In this document: positions 1 through 8,045 of the stretch, piece by piece | Numbering within the stretch: position 1 is the stretch's first letter | Layout: each line of letters opens with the position of its first letter | NCBI GenBank assembly: GCA_017308255.1 | Contig: JAFKFN010000011.1 | Coordinates: 1 to 64,000, forward strand | DNA from: Altererythrobacter sp. | Lineage (GTDB): Bacteria > Pseudomonadota > Alphaproteobacteria > Sphingomonadales > Sphingomonadaceae | Length of the DNA: 64,000 bases | Direction: 5' to 3' | Made by a program: the position numbers and the translations under genes | The notes under the pieces: generated by a model | What the model saw: the letters and a program-made list of their open reading frames with translations, nothing else | Databases searched by the model: none | Told to the model about the DNA's origin: nothing

Positions 1-2240
1 TCCACTTCCTCGGGCGTTTCCACCCCTTCGGCGGTGGTGGTCATCTCCAGGCTCTGCGCCATGGCCACGACCGCGCGGATGATCGCCAGGCTCTCGCGGT
101 TGCCCTGCGCCGCGCCCTGCACGAAGCTGCGATCGACCTTGATGGTCGAAAAGCTCAGCGTCCTCAGGTAGCCGAGCGAGGAATAGCCGGTGCCGAAGTC
201 GTCGAGCGCGACCGAGCAGCCGAGCGCCATGATCTCCTCCAGCGTCTGGCGCGCGGTGCGCGCATCGCGCAGGAAGATGCTTTCGGTCACTTCCACTTCC
301 AGCCGATGCGCCGGCAACCCGCTGTCGGCGAGCGCGCGCACCACGCTGCTGGCAAATTGCGGTTCGAGCAGTTGCTCGCCCGAAACGTTGACGGCCACCT
401 TGATGTTGCCCGGCCAGGCAGCGGCCTGGCGGCAGGCTTCCTGCAGCACCCATTCGCCAATGGGAACGATCAGCCTGGTATCCTCGGCCAGCGGGATGAA
501 CTTGCCAGGGCTGACGAAGCCGTGTTCGGCGCTGTGCCAGCGCAGCAAGGCCTCGAAGCTGACCACATGTTCCCGGTTGGCATCGACGACCGGCTGGAAA
601 TTGAGCTGCAGTTCCTCGTTGCCGATGGCGTGGCGCAGGGCGAGTTCCAGCCGCCGGCGTTCCTCCGCATTGGCGTGGAGCGCGGGTTCATAGGCGCAAT
701 GCGCGCTGCCGCCCTGATCCTTCGCCCGATAGAGCGCCAGATCGGCGTTGCGCATCAGCGTTTCCACCGTGTTGCCGTCGCGCGGCCCCATGGCCGAACC
801 CACGCTGGCCCCGACATAGAGGCGGTGATGATCCACCTCGTAAGGCTGCGACAGCGAACCGATGATCGCTTCGGCCACGCGTTCCACGCACTTGGGCTGC
901 GAGGCGTCGCGGATCACCACGGCGAATTCGTCACCGCCCAGGCGGCCGCATTGCTCGTTGTCGCTGATCACCGCGCGTAGCCGCTGCGAGACTTGCGCCA
1001 ACAGGCGATCGCCGACCTGGTGGCCCAGCGAATCGTTGACCTGCTTGAAGCGGTCCAGGTCGATCATCAGGAAGGCGCAGCGCGTGCGCCACTGTTCGGC
1101 ATAGCGCATGGCTTCGCCCAGCGCTTCGGTGAGCATCAGCCTGTTCGGCAGACCCGTCAGCGTATCGTAGCGGGCGAGATAGGCGATCTTCTCGTCCGAT
1201 TCGCGCTGCTCGGTGACATCCGACCCGACGCCGCGGAAGCCGATGAAGCTGCCGTTCTCGTCAAGCATCGGCGTGCCCGACAATTCCCACCAGCGCCGCC
1301 CGGATGCCACCGTGACCTGCACCAGCAGATTGGAAAAGTTCTCGCGCCGCTTGAGCCGTTCGGCGAGATCATGAAGGCTGGGGGGAAATTGCCCTGTTTC
1401 CCAGGCTTCGCCGGAAATCAGGCGAATGAACGGCTGCGCCTCGATCGCGGCGAGGTCCTGGCCCAGGGCGAACGCGAAACGCGGGCTGGCGGAGCGGACA
1501 CGGCGATTGACGTCGATCTGCCACAGCCAATCGGCCTCGTTCTCCTCGAATTCGCGGAGCAGCAGGGAAACGACCTCGTCCTTCTCCGCCACGCCGACTT
1601 CGGCGATGCGGGCGCTGAGGTTGGTCCGCGCGGCCTCGATCGTGCCGGAAACCACCACCACCAGGAAAGCCACGGTGACCGCAGCATAGCCGATATCGCC
1701 CCGCACGGCGAAAGTGACCGCCGCCGTGCCACCGGCCACCCCCGCGAAGATCACCGTGGCCAGCGGAGCGGCCGACATGGTCGCCGCCGATCCGGCGATC
1801 AGCATGGCGATGAGCGTCCAGAGCTGGAAATGCTCTGCCGTCGATCCATAGGGGATGAACAGCAGCAGCGCCGCGGCCCAGGCAGCCGAACAATAGAGGG
1901 TGCCCAGCGCCTGGCGCGCGTATTCCCGGTGCGACATCGATCGCCGGTCGATATCGGCCAGGCTGCGATCGATCCGGATGGAGTTCACCAGCGCCGCGGT
2001 CGTGGCGAGAAGCCACGCGCCCAACAGCCAGCCGGGAACCTGCGTGTGGAACGTGCTGATCGCGACGATAGCGGCCAGCGCGTGGCAGATGGCGCGCCTG
2101 AGAGTGATGCGGTGAAGCTGGCCGTATTGCAGCGCCCTCAGCCGCGCCCAATCGCCTTCATCGGGATTCCGCAGGCCGATGATCTGCAACGCCGACAGGC
2201 GCAGCGGAAGTTTTGGAAGATCTGAATGAGCTCCGTTCAC
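1..2240 (-). CDS. Membrane-anchored GGDEF/EAL cyclic-di-GMP protein (3' end cut by window)
   Basis: A dual c-di-GMP enzyme candidate: GGDEF domains make and EAL domains hydrolyse c-di-GMP. Reading the minus strand, about 150 residues of hydrophobic segments come first, then a PAS-like region (WLWQIDVNRRV ... GFRGVGSDVTEQ), an intact GGDEF motif (GRLGGDEFAV, near residue 433) and an EAL domain with FEALLRW (near residue 560) and DDFGTGYSSLGYL. Both catalytic signatures look intact; I see no obvious RxxD inhibitory site just before GGDEF. The frame is open through base 1, so the C terminus is missing. A TAA lies in frame just upstream; the first usable start is GTG at 2240. Its GGAGG-like box sits directly against the codon, so the start is uncertain. 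Confidence 0.9.
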   Translation of the reverse strand, partial: MNGAHSDLPKLPLRLSALQIIGLRNPDEGDWARLRALQYGQLHRITLRRAICHALAAIVAISTFHTQVPGWLLGAWLLATTAALVNSIRIDRSLADIDRRSMSHREYARQALGTLYCSAAWAAALLLFIPYGSTAEHFQLWTLIAMLIAGSAATMSAAPLATVIFAGVAGGTAAVTFAVRGDIGYAAVTVAFLVVVVSGTIEAARTNLSARIAEVGVAEKDEVVSLLLREFEENEADWLWQIDVNRRVRSASPRFAFALGQDLAAIEAQPFIRLISGEAWETGQFPPSLHDLAERLKRRENFSNLLVQVTVASGRRWWELSGTPMLDENGSFIGFRGVGSDVTEQRESDEKIAYLARYDTLTGLPNRLMLTEALGEAMRYAEQWRTRCAFLMIDLDRFKQVNDSLGHQVGDRLLAQVSQRLRAVISDNEQCGRLGGDEFAVVIRDASQPKCVERVAEAIIGSLSQPYEVDHHRLYVGASVGSAMGPRDGNTVETLMRNADLALYRAKDQGGSAHCAYEPALHANAEERRRLELALRHAIGNEELQLNFQPVVDANREHVVSFEALLRWHSAEHGFVSPGKFIPLAEDTRLIVPIGEWVLQEACRQAAAWPGNIKVAVNVSGEQLLEPQFASSVVRALADSGLPAHRLEVEVTESIFLRDARTARQTLEEIMALGCSVALDDFGTGYSSLGYLRTLSFSTIKVDRSFVQGAAQGNRESLAIIRAVVAMAQSLEMTTTAEGVETPEEV

Positions 2241-2311
2241 CCTCCGCGCGTAGCCCAGGAATGGTTAGGAGCCGGTAAAACGCCCCGGCGAAACCCGTCG
2301 TTTTGGCGCGT

Positions 2312-4135
2312 TTATTCCACCGTAACGGACTTCGCCAGATTGCGCGGCTGATCCACGTCCGTGCCCTTCGCCACCGCGACGTGATAAGCCAGGAGCTGCA
2401 CCGGAAGGGCATAGACCAGCGGCGCGATGAGCGGGTGGACGCGCGGCATCTCGATGGTCGCCAGGCATCCCTCGCCCGCCTCCGCCAGGCCGTCACGGTC
2501 GGAGATCAGCACGATCTTGCCGCCCCGCGCGCGCACTTCCTGCATGTTGGACATGGTCTTTTCGAACAGCGGCCCGGACGGAGCCAGCACGATCACCGGC
2601 ACCGCTTCGTCGATCAGCGCGATGGGGCCGTGCTTCATTTCGCCCGAGGCATAGCCTTCGGCGTGGATGTAGCTGATTTCCTTCAGCTTGAGCGCCCCTT
2701 CCAGCGCCAGCGGAAATTCCTGCCCGCGCCCGAGATAGAGCACGTCGCGCGCCGGGGCGATAAGGTGCGCCATCGCCGCGATCTCGTCATCATGGTCCAG
2801 CGCGGCGTTGAGGCAGGCGGGCGCTTCGAGAAGGTGGCGGACGATCTCCGCCTCCTGATCGTGCGTGATCCGCCCCTTGCGCACTGCGAAGTGCGCCGCC
2901 AGCGCGGCCAGCACGGCGAGCTGGCAGGTGAAGGCCTTGGTGGAAGCCACGCCGATCTCAGGCCCGGCGTGGGTCGGCAGCAGCAGATCGGCCTCTCGCG
3001 CCATGGAACTGGTCGGCACGTTGACGACCACGGCGATCGTCTGCCCTTCGGCGCGGCAATGGCGCAACGCGGCCAGGGTATCCGCCGTCTCCCCGCTTTG
3101 CGAGATGAACAGCGCCAGCCCGCCCGGTTGCAGCACGGGCTCGCGGTAACGGAACTCGCTGGCGAAATCGATGTCCACCGGCACGCGGGCGAATTGTTCG
3201 AACCAGTATTTCGCGACCATGCCGGCGTAGTAGCTGGTGCCGCAAGCGACGATGGTGACGCGATCGATCGCCGAGATGTCGAAATCGATCTGCGGCAGCG
3301 CGACCTGCATTTCGACCGGCCGCAGATAGCTGCGCAGGGTCTGCGCCACCGCGGTGGGCTGTTCGAAGATCTCCTTCTGCATGAAGTGGCGGTATTCGCC
3401 CTTCTCGATCGCCGCCGCCGAGGCGCCCGACGTGGTGATCTCGCGCTCCACGCGCCCATTGTCCTTGTCGTAGATCGTGGCGCCCGCGCGCGTGAGCACC
3501 ACCCAATCGCCTTCTTCCAGATAGGCGATCTTCTGAGTCAGCGGAGCCAGCGCCAGCGCATCGGAGCCGAGGTAGGTTTCCCCTTCGCCATAGCCGACGA
3601 CCAGCGGCGAGCCGAGCCGCGCGCCGATCAGCATATCGGGGTGCGAGCGGAAGGCGATCGCCAGCGCGAAGGCGCCGCGCAGCTGCGGCAGCACGGCACG
3701 CACCGCTTCCTCCGGCGTCTTTCCCGCCTCGATCTGTTCAGACAGCAGATGGGCGACGATCTCGGTATCGGTCTCGCTCTCGAAAGTGCGGCCGCGGGCG
3801 ATCAGCGCCTCGCGCAGCGGCTTGAAGTTTTCGATGATGCCATTGTGGACCAGCGCCAGTTCATCTGTCGCATGGGGGTGCGCATTGTTCGCCGTGGGTG
3901 CGCCGTGGGTGGCCCAGCGGGTGTGGGCGATGCCGACTTCGCCGGGCGCGGGATCGCGCGCCAGTTCCCGCTCCAGATTGGCGAGCTTGCCTTCCGCGCG
4001 CCGGCGGACGAGCTGCCCGCCGTGCAAGGTGCAGATCCCAGCGCTGTCATAGCCGCGATATTCCATGCGCCGCAGGCCATCGACCAGCCGTTCCGCCACG
4101 GGTTGCCTGCCGACAATGCCGATAATGCCGCACAT
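2312..4135 (-). CDS. glmS: Glutamine--fructose-6-phosphate aminotransferase (isomerizing)
   Basis: Converts fructose-6-phosphate and glutamine to glucosamine-6-phosphate, the first committed step to UDP-GlcNAc for peptidoglycan and lipid A. The 607-residue protein is the usual length. It begins MCGIIGIVG, so Cys2 can act as the N-terminal nucleophile of the class II glutamine amidotransferase domain (about residues 1-220). Two SIS sugar-isomerase domains follow (CGTSYYAG near 300, then a second near 460), and the C terminus ends LAKSVTVE as in the family. glmU, two steps further down the same pathway, lies 0.7 kb upstream on the same strand, separated by a toxin-antitoxin pair. Cytoplasmic. 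Confidence 0.97.
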   Translation of the reverse strand: MCGIIGIVGRQPVAERLVDGLRRMEYRGYDSAGICTLHGGQLVRRRAEGKLANLERELARDPAPGEVGIAHTRWATHGAPTANNAHPHATDELALVHNGIIENFKPLREALIARGRTFESETDTEIVAHLLSEQIEAGKTPEEAVRAVLPQLRGAFALAIAFRSHPDMLIGARLGSPLVVGYGEGETYLGSDALALAPLTQKIAYLEEGDWVVLTRAGATIYDKDNGRVEREITTSGASAAAIEKGEYRHFMQKEIFEQPTAVAQTLRSYLRPVEMQVALPQIDFDISAIDRVTIVACGTSYYAGMVAKYWFEQFARVPVDIDFASEFRYREPVLQPGGLALFISQSGETADTLAALRHCRAEGQTIAVVVNVPTSSMAREADLLLPTHAGPEIGVASTKAFTCQLAVLAALAAHFAVRKGRITHDQEAEIVRHLLEAPACLNAALDHDDEIAAMAHLIAPARDVLYLGRGQEFPLALEGALKLKEISYIHAEGYASGEMKHGPIALIDEAVPVIVLAPSGPLFEKTMSNMQEVRARGGKIVLISDRDGLAEAGEGCLATIEMPRVHPLIAPLVYALPVQLLAYHVAVAKGTDVDQPRNLAKSVTVE

Positions 4136-4154
4136 GGTCCGATCCGACTCCTGG

Positions 4155-4523
4155 CTAGACGAGGTAAGGTATGCGAATGCCCGGCGTGGCCGCCGGGAAA
4201 TCCTTGATATTGCGCGTCACGAGAATGCCGCCGTGTTCCTGCGCCGTGGCGAAGACCAGCGCGGCGCCGAGCCCGATCCGGGCCCGTTCGAACCGCAGGT
4301 TGGCCGCCCGGCGGGCGATCTCCGGCGAAATCTCGCGGATCGAGAAGTTCGACAGGAAGCGCTCGGTCTCTTCCCGGGCGGAAGGCGGCGCCGCGCCGAG
4401 TATCTCCAGCCAGCTGGTCCGGCACAGCCAGGCGCGCTTGGCGCGGCGCAGCTCGGCAACGGCCTTGGGATGGCCCGAAAGCACGTCGACCACCACGCCG
4501 CTATCGAAATAGATGTCGCTCAC
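4155..4523 (-). CDS. PIN-domain toxin (VapC-like)
   Basis: A predicted toxin ribonuclease of 122 residues. It shows the spaced acidic residues of PIN nucleases: Asp near residues 7 and 13 (YFDSGVVVDVLSG), Glu in SWLEILG near residue 40, and the C-terminal TRNIKDF, which matches the family's TxNxxDF. The ATG overlaps the stop of the upstream antitoxin gene by 4 bases, so the two are translationally coupled. The pair sits between glmS and glmU, which is probably an accessory insertion into a housekeeping neighbourhood. VapC enzymes usually cut tRNA or rRNA; the target here is unknown. Confidence 0.85.
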   Translation of the reverse strand: MSDIYFDSGVVVDVLSGHPKAVAELRRAKRAWLCRTSWLEILGAAPPSAREETERFLSNFSIREISPEIARRAANLRFERARIGLGAALVFATAQEHGGILVTRNIKDFPAATPGIRIPYLV

Positions 4524-4777
4524 GGCTGGGGCTGGTCCGCATCATCATCGAGAGTCGACCAATCCGGCCGCACGGCTTCCTCGAAATCGTCACCGTCGCG
4601 GCCGGCGCCGTGGCGGGTCCACAGGCCGAAGCCGCGTTCGATCCAATCGGTGCTCTCCGTGCGGAAGGCCCCCACCGCCTCGCGCAGCAAAGCCGCGCGC
4701 GAGCGGCCGCTTTCTGCGGCGACACTGTCGAGCCACCTGATGTCTTCATCCGGAAGATCGGCAAGAATGCGAGTCAT
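4520..4777 (-). CDS. Ribbon-helix-helix antitoxin of the PIN toxin
   Basis: An 85-residue acidic protein beginning MTRILADLPDEDIRWLDSVA, with SGRSRAALLREAV after it. This is the strand-helix-helix pattern of CopG/Arc-type antitoxins, which bind operator DNA through the N-terminal strand. The C-terminal half (residues 45-85) is rich in Asp and Glu and would be the toxin-neutralising tail. It overlaps the PIN toxin gene by 4 bases. A perfect 14-bp palindrome just upstream of the ATG is the likely autoregulatory operator. Confidence 0.8.
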   Translation of the reverse strand: MTRILADLPDEDIRWLDSVAAESGRSRAALLREAVGAFRTESTDWIERGFGLWTRHGAGRDGDDFEEAVRPDWSTLDDDADQPQP

Positions 4778-4778
4778 G

Positions 4779-4808
4779 GATATCGCGATATCACATCATT
4801 ATATCGCG
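4779..4808 (-). promoter_or_regulatory. Palindromic operator candidate of the RHH-PIN toxin-antitoxin pair
   Basis: Positions 4779-4792 form a perfect 14-bp palindrome (gatatcgcgatatc) one base upstream of the antitoxin ATG. A second copy of the core (atatcgcg) lies at 4801-4808. Paired sites of this kind are where antitoxin-toxin complexes usually repress their own promoter. The palindrome is seen directly; the role is inferred from position. Confidence 0.55.
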
Positions 4809-4818
4809 TCAAGTCTGG

Positions 4819-6234
4819 TTAGCCCTCTCGCCCCTTTGCGGCGGCCTTCTTCTGCTTCATCGCATCGTGGAAGCGATCGGCCCAGCCCGGCTTCACCAGC
4901 TGCTCCGCGCGGACCAGGCGCAGTTCCCCCTCGGCCACATCGCGGCTGACGGCGCTGCCGGCGGCGACGATGGCATCGGCGCCGATCCGCACCGGCGCGA
5001 TCAGAGCGCTGTTGGAGCCGATGAAGGCGCGCGGGCCGATCTCGGTACGATGCTTGAAATAGCCGTCATAATTGCAGGTGATCGTGCCCGCGCCGATGTT
5101 GGCGCCGGCGCCGACCGTGGCATCGCCGAGATAGGTCAGGTGATTGGCCTTGGCCCCTTCACCCAGCACGGCGTTCTTGACCTCCACGAAATTGCCCACG
5201 CGCGAACCGGCTTCGAGCACCGCGCCCGGCCGCAGCCGCGCGAAGGGGCCGACTGAAACGCCGCCGGCAATGCGCGCGCCTTCCAGATGGCTGAAAGCGT
5301 GGATCGTGGCGCCATCGGCCACTTCCACGCCGGGCCCGAACACGACATTGGGCTCTACCGTCACGTCGCGGCCGAGCCGGGTGTCCCAGCTGAAGAATAC
5401 CGTTTCCGGGGCGACGAGGCTGGCCCCTTCCGCCATGGCGCGCACGCGCCGCGCACGCTGCCAGCGCCCTTCCGCCTCAGCCAGTTCGGCGCGGGAATTG
5501 ATGCCGGCCACCTCGTCGGCATCCTCCACCGTGACCACCACGCAGGTGCGGCCTTCCTCCACGGCGATATTGACGGCATCAGGCAGGTAATATTCGCCCT
5601 GCGCGTTATCGTTGCCGACGCGCGCCAGCAGTTCGAACAGCGCATCGGCCCGCGCAGCCAGCAGCCCCGAATTGCACAGCGGACAGGCCCGCTGGCCTTC
5701 GTCGGCATCCTTGTGCTCGACCATCCAGGCGATCTTGTCGCCATTGGCGATGACCCGGCCGTAATGATTGGCATCCTCCGGCTCGAAGCCGAGCACGGCG
5801 ATCTCGGGCGCGTCCTCGCTGTGCAGCCGTTCGACCAGCGCGCGCATGGTCCCCGCGCTGACGAAGGGCACATCGCCGTAAAGCACCAGCACATCGCCTT
5901 CGAACCCGGCGAGCGCGGCCTGCGCCTGGAGCACGGCGTGGCCGGTGCCGAGCTGCGGGTCCTGCACCGCAAACTCTGCCCGGCCGGCCAGCCGCTGCTC
6001 AAGCTGTTCGCGCAAGTCGCCGACGACGACCACCGTGCGCTCCGGCGCCAGTTCGCCAAGCGCGGCCAGCAGATGCTCGATCATCGGGCGCCCGGCGATC
6101 GGGTGCAGCACCTTGTGCAGCGCGCTTTTCATCCGGGTGCCCTTGCCCGCGGCAAGGACGATCGCCGCAAGCGGGCGACGGGGGGTTGCGGGACGGGTTT
6201 GGTCTACGGCGGAATCTCCCATGGCCGGGGCCAT
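4819..6234 (-). CDS. glmU: Bifunctional GlcN-1-P acetyltransferase / GlcNAc-1-P uridylyltransferase
   Basis: Makes UDP-N-acetylglucosamine from glucosamine-1-phosphate in two steps. The N-terminal pyrophosphorylase domain starts with LAAIVLAAGKGTRMKS and carries LYGDVPF. The C-terminal left-handed beta-helix (from about residue 270) shows hexapeptide repeats, then NHLTYLGDA and GTITCNYDGYFKHRT, typical of GlmU. The open frame extends far upstream, but homology begins near the ATG at 6234 (471 residues, GGAA about 10 bases before it); ATG 6222 is an alternative. The usual family length is about 455. Divergently arranged with the phosphatase gene at 6283. Confidence 0.96.
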   Translation of the reverse strand: MAPAMGDSAVDQTRPATPRRPLAAIVLAAGKGTRMKSALHKVLHPIAGRPMIEHLLAALGELAPERTVVVVGDLREQLEQRLAGRAEFAVQDPQLGTGHAVLQAQAALAGFEGDVLVLYGDVPFVSAGTMRALVERLHSEDAPEIAVLGFEPEDANHYGRVIANGDKIAWMVEHKDADEGQRACPLCNSGLLAARADALFELLARVGNDNAQGEYYLPDAVNIAVEEGRTCVVVTVEDADEVAGINSRAELAEAEGRWQRARRVRAMAEGASLVAPETVFFSWDTRLGRDVTVEPNVVFGPGVEVADGATIHAFSHLEGARIAGGVSVGPFARLRPGAVLEAGSRVGNFVEVKNAVLGEGAKANHLTYLGDATVGAGANIGAGTITCNYDGYFKHRTEIGPRAFIGSNSALIAPVRIGADAIVAAGSAVSRDVAEGELRLVRAEQLVKPGWADRFHDAMKQKKAAAKGREG

Positions 6235-6282
6235 GCCATCATTCCATTGCGGTTTCCATACATGTGCCCCAAGAGCCCACCG

Positions 6283-6966
6283 ATGACGGACTTTCCCTTC
6301 CAGATCGTCGGCTTCGACCTCGATGGAACGCTGGTCGATTCCCTGCGGGATCTCGCGCCCGCGCTCAATCACGCGCTCACCACCGTGGGCCGTCCGCAGG
6401 TGGCGGGCGATCAGGTGCGCGCCTTCATCGGCGGCGGCACGGCGCTGATGCTGAAGCGTGCGCTGGATTATACCGGCGGCCCGCTGCCGGAAGACGAATA
6501 CGACGCGGCCTATGGCGAGCTGTTGGCTTACTACGAAGCGCATATCGCCGACCGCACGGTGCCCTATCCCGGCTGCCTGGATGCGCTCGACGCCCTGGCG
6601 GAGCGGGGATGCAAGCTGGCGGTGATCACCAACAAGATCGAAGTCTATTCGCGCAAGCTGCTGGGCGCGCTGGGCATGACCGACCGGTTCGATGCGATCA
6701 TCGGCGGCGATACGCTCGGCCCCGGCCGCGCCAAGCCGGCGCCCGACATGATCGACACGGCGATCCTGATGTGCGGCGGCGAGAAGGAAACCACGCGCTT
6801 CGCGATGGTCGGCGATTCCAGCTACGATGTGCTCGCGGCGAAGAACGCCCAGGTGCCGGTGGTGGCGCTGAGCTTCGGTTATAATGACCGACCGGCGGCG
6901 GAACTGGGCGCCGACGTGGTGATCGGGCATTACGGGGAGCTGGTGGGAGCGCTGGAAACACTGTGA
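6283..6966 (+). CDS. gph: Phosphoglycolate phosphatase (HAD family)
   Basis: A HAD hydrolase of 227 residues that would remove phosphate from 2-phosphoglycolate. HAD motif I is VGFDLDGTLVDS (nucleophile Asp, near residues 9-20), motif II is VITNK, and motif IV is MVGDSSYDVLAAKNA. A helical cap lies between motifs I and II, as in Gph. The ATG at 6283 gives the normal HAD start; an in-frame ATG at 6262 would add seven residues. Transcribed away from glmU over a short gap. Other HAD phosphatases share this layout, so the substrate is probable rather than certain. Confidence 0.88.
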   Translation: MTDFPFQIVGFDLDGTLVDSLRDLAPALNHALTTVGRPQVAGDQVRAFIGGGTALMLKRALDYTGGPLPEDEYDAAYGELLAYYEAHIADRTVPYPGCLDALDALAERGCKLAVITNKIEVYSRKLLGALGMTDRFDAIIGGDTLGPGRAKPAPDMIDTAILMCGGEKETTRFAMVGDSSYDVLAAKNAQVPVVALSFGYNDRPAAELGADVVIGHYGELVGALETL

Positions 6967-6998
6967 GCGCGCCTTGCGGCAGCGCTTGCGGGCCCGCT

Positions 6999-7015
6999 GT
7001 ATATACCGTATATAC
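6999..7015 (+). promoter_or_regulatory. Double palindrome, likely VapBC operator
   Basis: Two identical self-complementary octamers, gtatatac, are separated by a single C, so the 17-base block contains a tandem pair of palindromes. It ends 6 bases before the antitoxin ATG and overlaps where the promoter or leader must be. AbrB-type antitoxins with their toxins bind such sites to autoregulate. Repeat structure is seen; the operator role is inferred. Confidence 0.6.
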
Positions 7016-7021
7016 GGCAGG

Positions 7022-7282
7022 ATGAACAAGCCCGTCCACACCAAGACGTTCAAGTCCGGCAACAGCGTGGCCGTGCGCCTGCCGAAAGGCTTCGCCATCC
7101 CCGAAGGCGCCGAGGTGGAACTGGACAAGTCCGGCGATGTGGTGACCATCCGCCTGGCCCGCGATCCGGCGCAGGAGAAGGCGCGGATGCTGAAGTGGCT
7201 CTCCGAATTGAAAGCCATGCCAAAACCGCCGGAAATCGAAAAGCGCGAGCCGATCGTCTTTCCAAGACGACCTGGCCTCTGA
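7022..7282 (+). CDS. AbrB/MazE-fold antitoxin (VapB-like)
   Basis: An 86-residue protein. Residues 5-45 (KTFKSGNSVAVRLPKGF ... VELDKSGDVVTI) match the SpoVT/AbrB swapped-hairpin DNA-binding fold found in VapB and MazE antitoxins. The C-terminal half is charged and Pro-rich and would wrap the toxin. An upstream TTG-type extension exists, but the ATG at 7022 sits correctly after the palindromic operator and starts the domain. The PIN toxin gene begins 3 bases after the stop, so the two form one operon. Confidence 0.85.
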   Translation: MNKPVHTKTFKSGNSVAVRLPKGFAIPEGAEVELDKSGDVVTIRLARDPAQEKARMLKWLSELKAMPKPPEIEKREPIVFPRRPGL

Positions 7283-7285
7283 CCC

Positions 7286-7681
7286 TTGCCGGCGCTGCTG
7301 GACACCGACGTCGTCATCCATTTGCGTGACGGCGATCCCTGGATCGAGGATCAGGTGGCGAGCCTGGCGCCGCCCTTCTTCGTTTCCGCCATCACGCGTG
7401 TCGAACTGGAAAACGGCATCGGACGAGCGCCCGACAAAACGCGCAGGGGCTTGCTGGACAAGGTCCTGGCCTATGTCGAAACGCTCGATTTCGGGGCGGC
7501 GGAGATCGAGGCCTACACGGCCATTATCCGCGCGGCGGGCTACTCCCGGCGCAAGACTGCGGATCGCATGACCGCCGCCACCGCATTGGCGCAGGACCTG
7601 ATCCTCGTCACGCTGAACGGCCGCGATTTTCGCGATGTGCCGGGGCTGGAACTGGTGGAGTGGGAGCGGCCGGAAGAATAG
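7286..7681 (+). CDS. PIN-domain toxin ribonuclease (VapC-like)
   Basis: A 131-residue PIN protein starting with a TTG codon (MPALLDTDVVIHLRDG). Acidic active-site candidates are Asp6 and Asp8, Glu in ITRVELENG, Asp in TADRMTAATA and Asp in TLNGRDFRDV. This order and spacing is that of VapC toxins. It follows the AbrB-type antitoxin by 3 bases. It is unrelated in detail to the PIN toxin at 4155-4523, which pairs with a ribbon-helix-helix antitoxin, so two separate modules flank glmU-gph. The TTG start could lower toxin relative to antitoxin translation. Confidence 0.85.
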   Translation: MPALLDTDVVIHLRDGDPWIEDQVASLAPPFFVSAITRVELENGIGRAPDKTRRGLLDKVLAYVETLDFGAAEIEAYTAIIRAAGYSRRKTADRMTAATALAQDLILVTLNGRDFRDVPGLELVEWERPEE

Positions 7682-7685
7682 GCCC

Positions 7686-8045
7686 CTATCCGCTCACCAC
7701 CTTCAGCAGCCGCCGCTCCAGCGGCGCCAGGACGCCGGCCAGATCGTGCCCGCGCTTCAGGATCTGGCCGTGTTCGCCGAACAGGGCCCACATGCCCTGG
7801 CGCTGGTGCAGCGCGGGGCGTTTTTCGAGGCGCATCTGCGGCACTTCGGCCGTGCGGCGGAAGGCGGCGAAGGCCGCGAAATCGCGGCTGAAATCCATCG
7901 CGTAGTCGCGCCATTCGCCGGCGGCGACCATGCGGCCGTAGAGATCGAGGATGCGCATCAGCTCGGCGCGCTCGAAACAGACCTGGCGCGGCGCGGTGGA
8001 ACCCGGAAAGGGGAGGATATTACCGTCGAACGGCGGCCCCCGCAT
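7686..8045 (-). CDS. DUF2794 family protein
   Basis: A 119-residue cytoplasmic protein with no signal peptide or membrane segment. The pattern VCFERAELMRILDLYGRMVAAGEWRDY in the first half and LEKRPALHQRQGMWAL in the second is typical of the alphaproteobacterial DUF2794 family, whose function is unknown. Its ATG overlaps the TGA of the cysE gene by one base (TGATG), so it is the second gene of a cysE operon. Ends facing the PIN toxin gene. Confidence 0.8.
   Translation of the reverse strand: MRGPPFDGNILPFPGSTAPRQVCFERAELMRILDLYGRMVAAGEWRDYAMDFSRDFAAFAAFRRTAEVPQMRLEKRPALHQRQGMWALFGEHGQILKRGHDLAGVLAPLERRLLKVVSG

Noticed and set aside
2241-2311. A rho-independent terminator after glmS
   Set aside because: Complementary stretches exist (aacgc.cc with gg.gcgtt, then TTTT), but the stem is imperfect with a long loop, so I do not call it.
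2303-4207. A 634-codon plus-strand frame opposite glmS
   Set aside because: Antisense shadow of a complete glmS gene; no start context or domain pattern.
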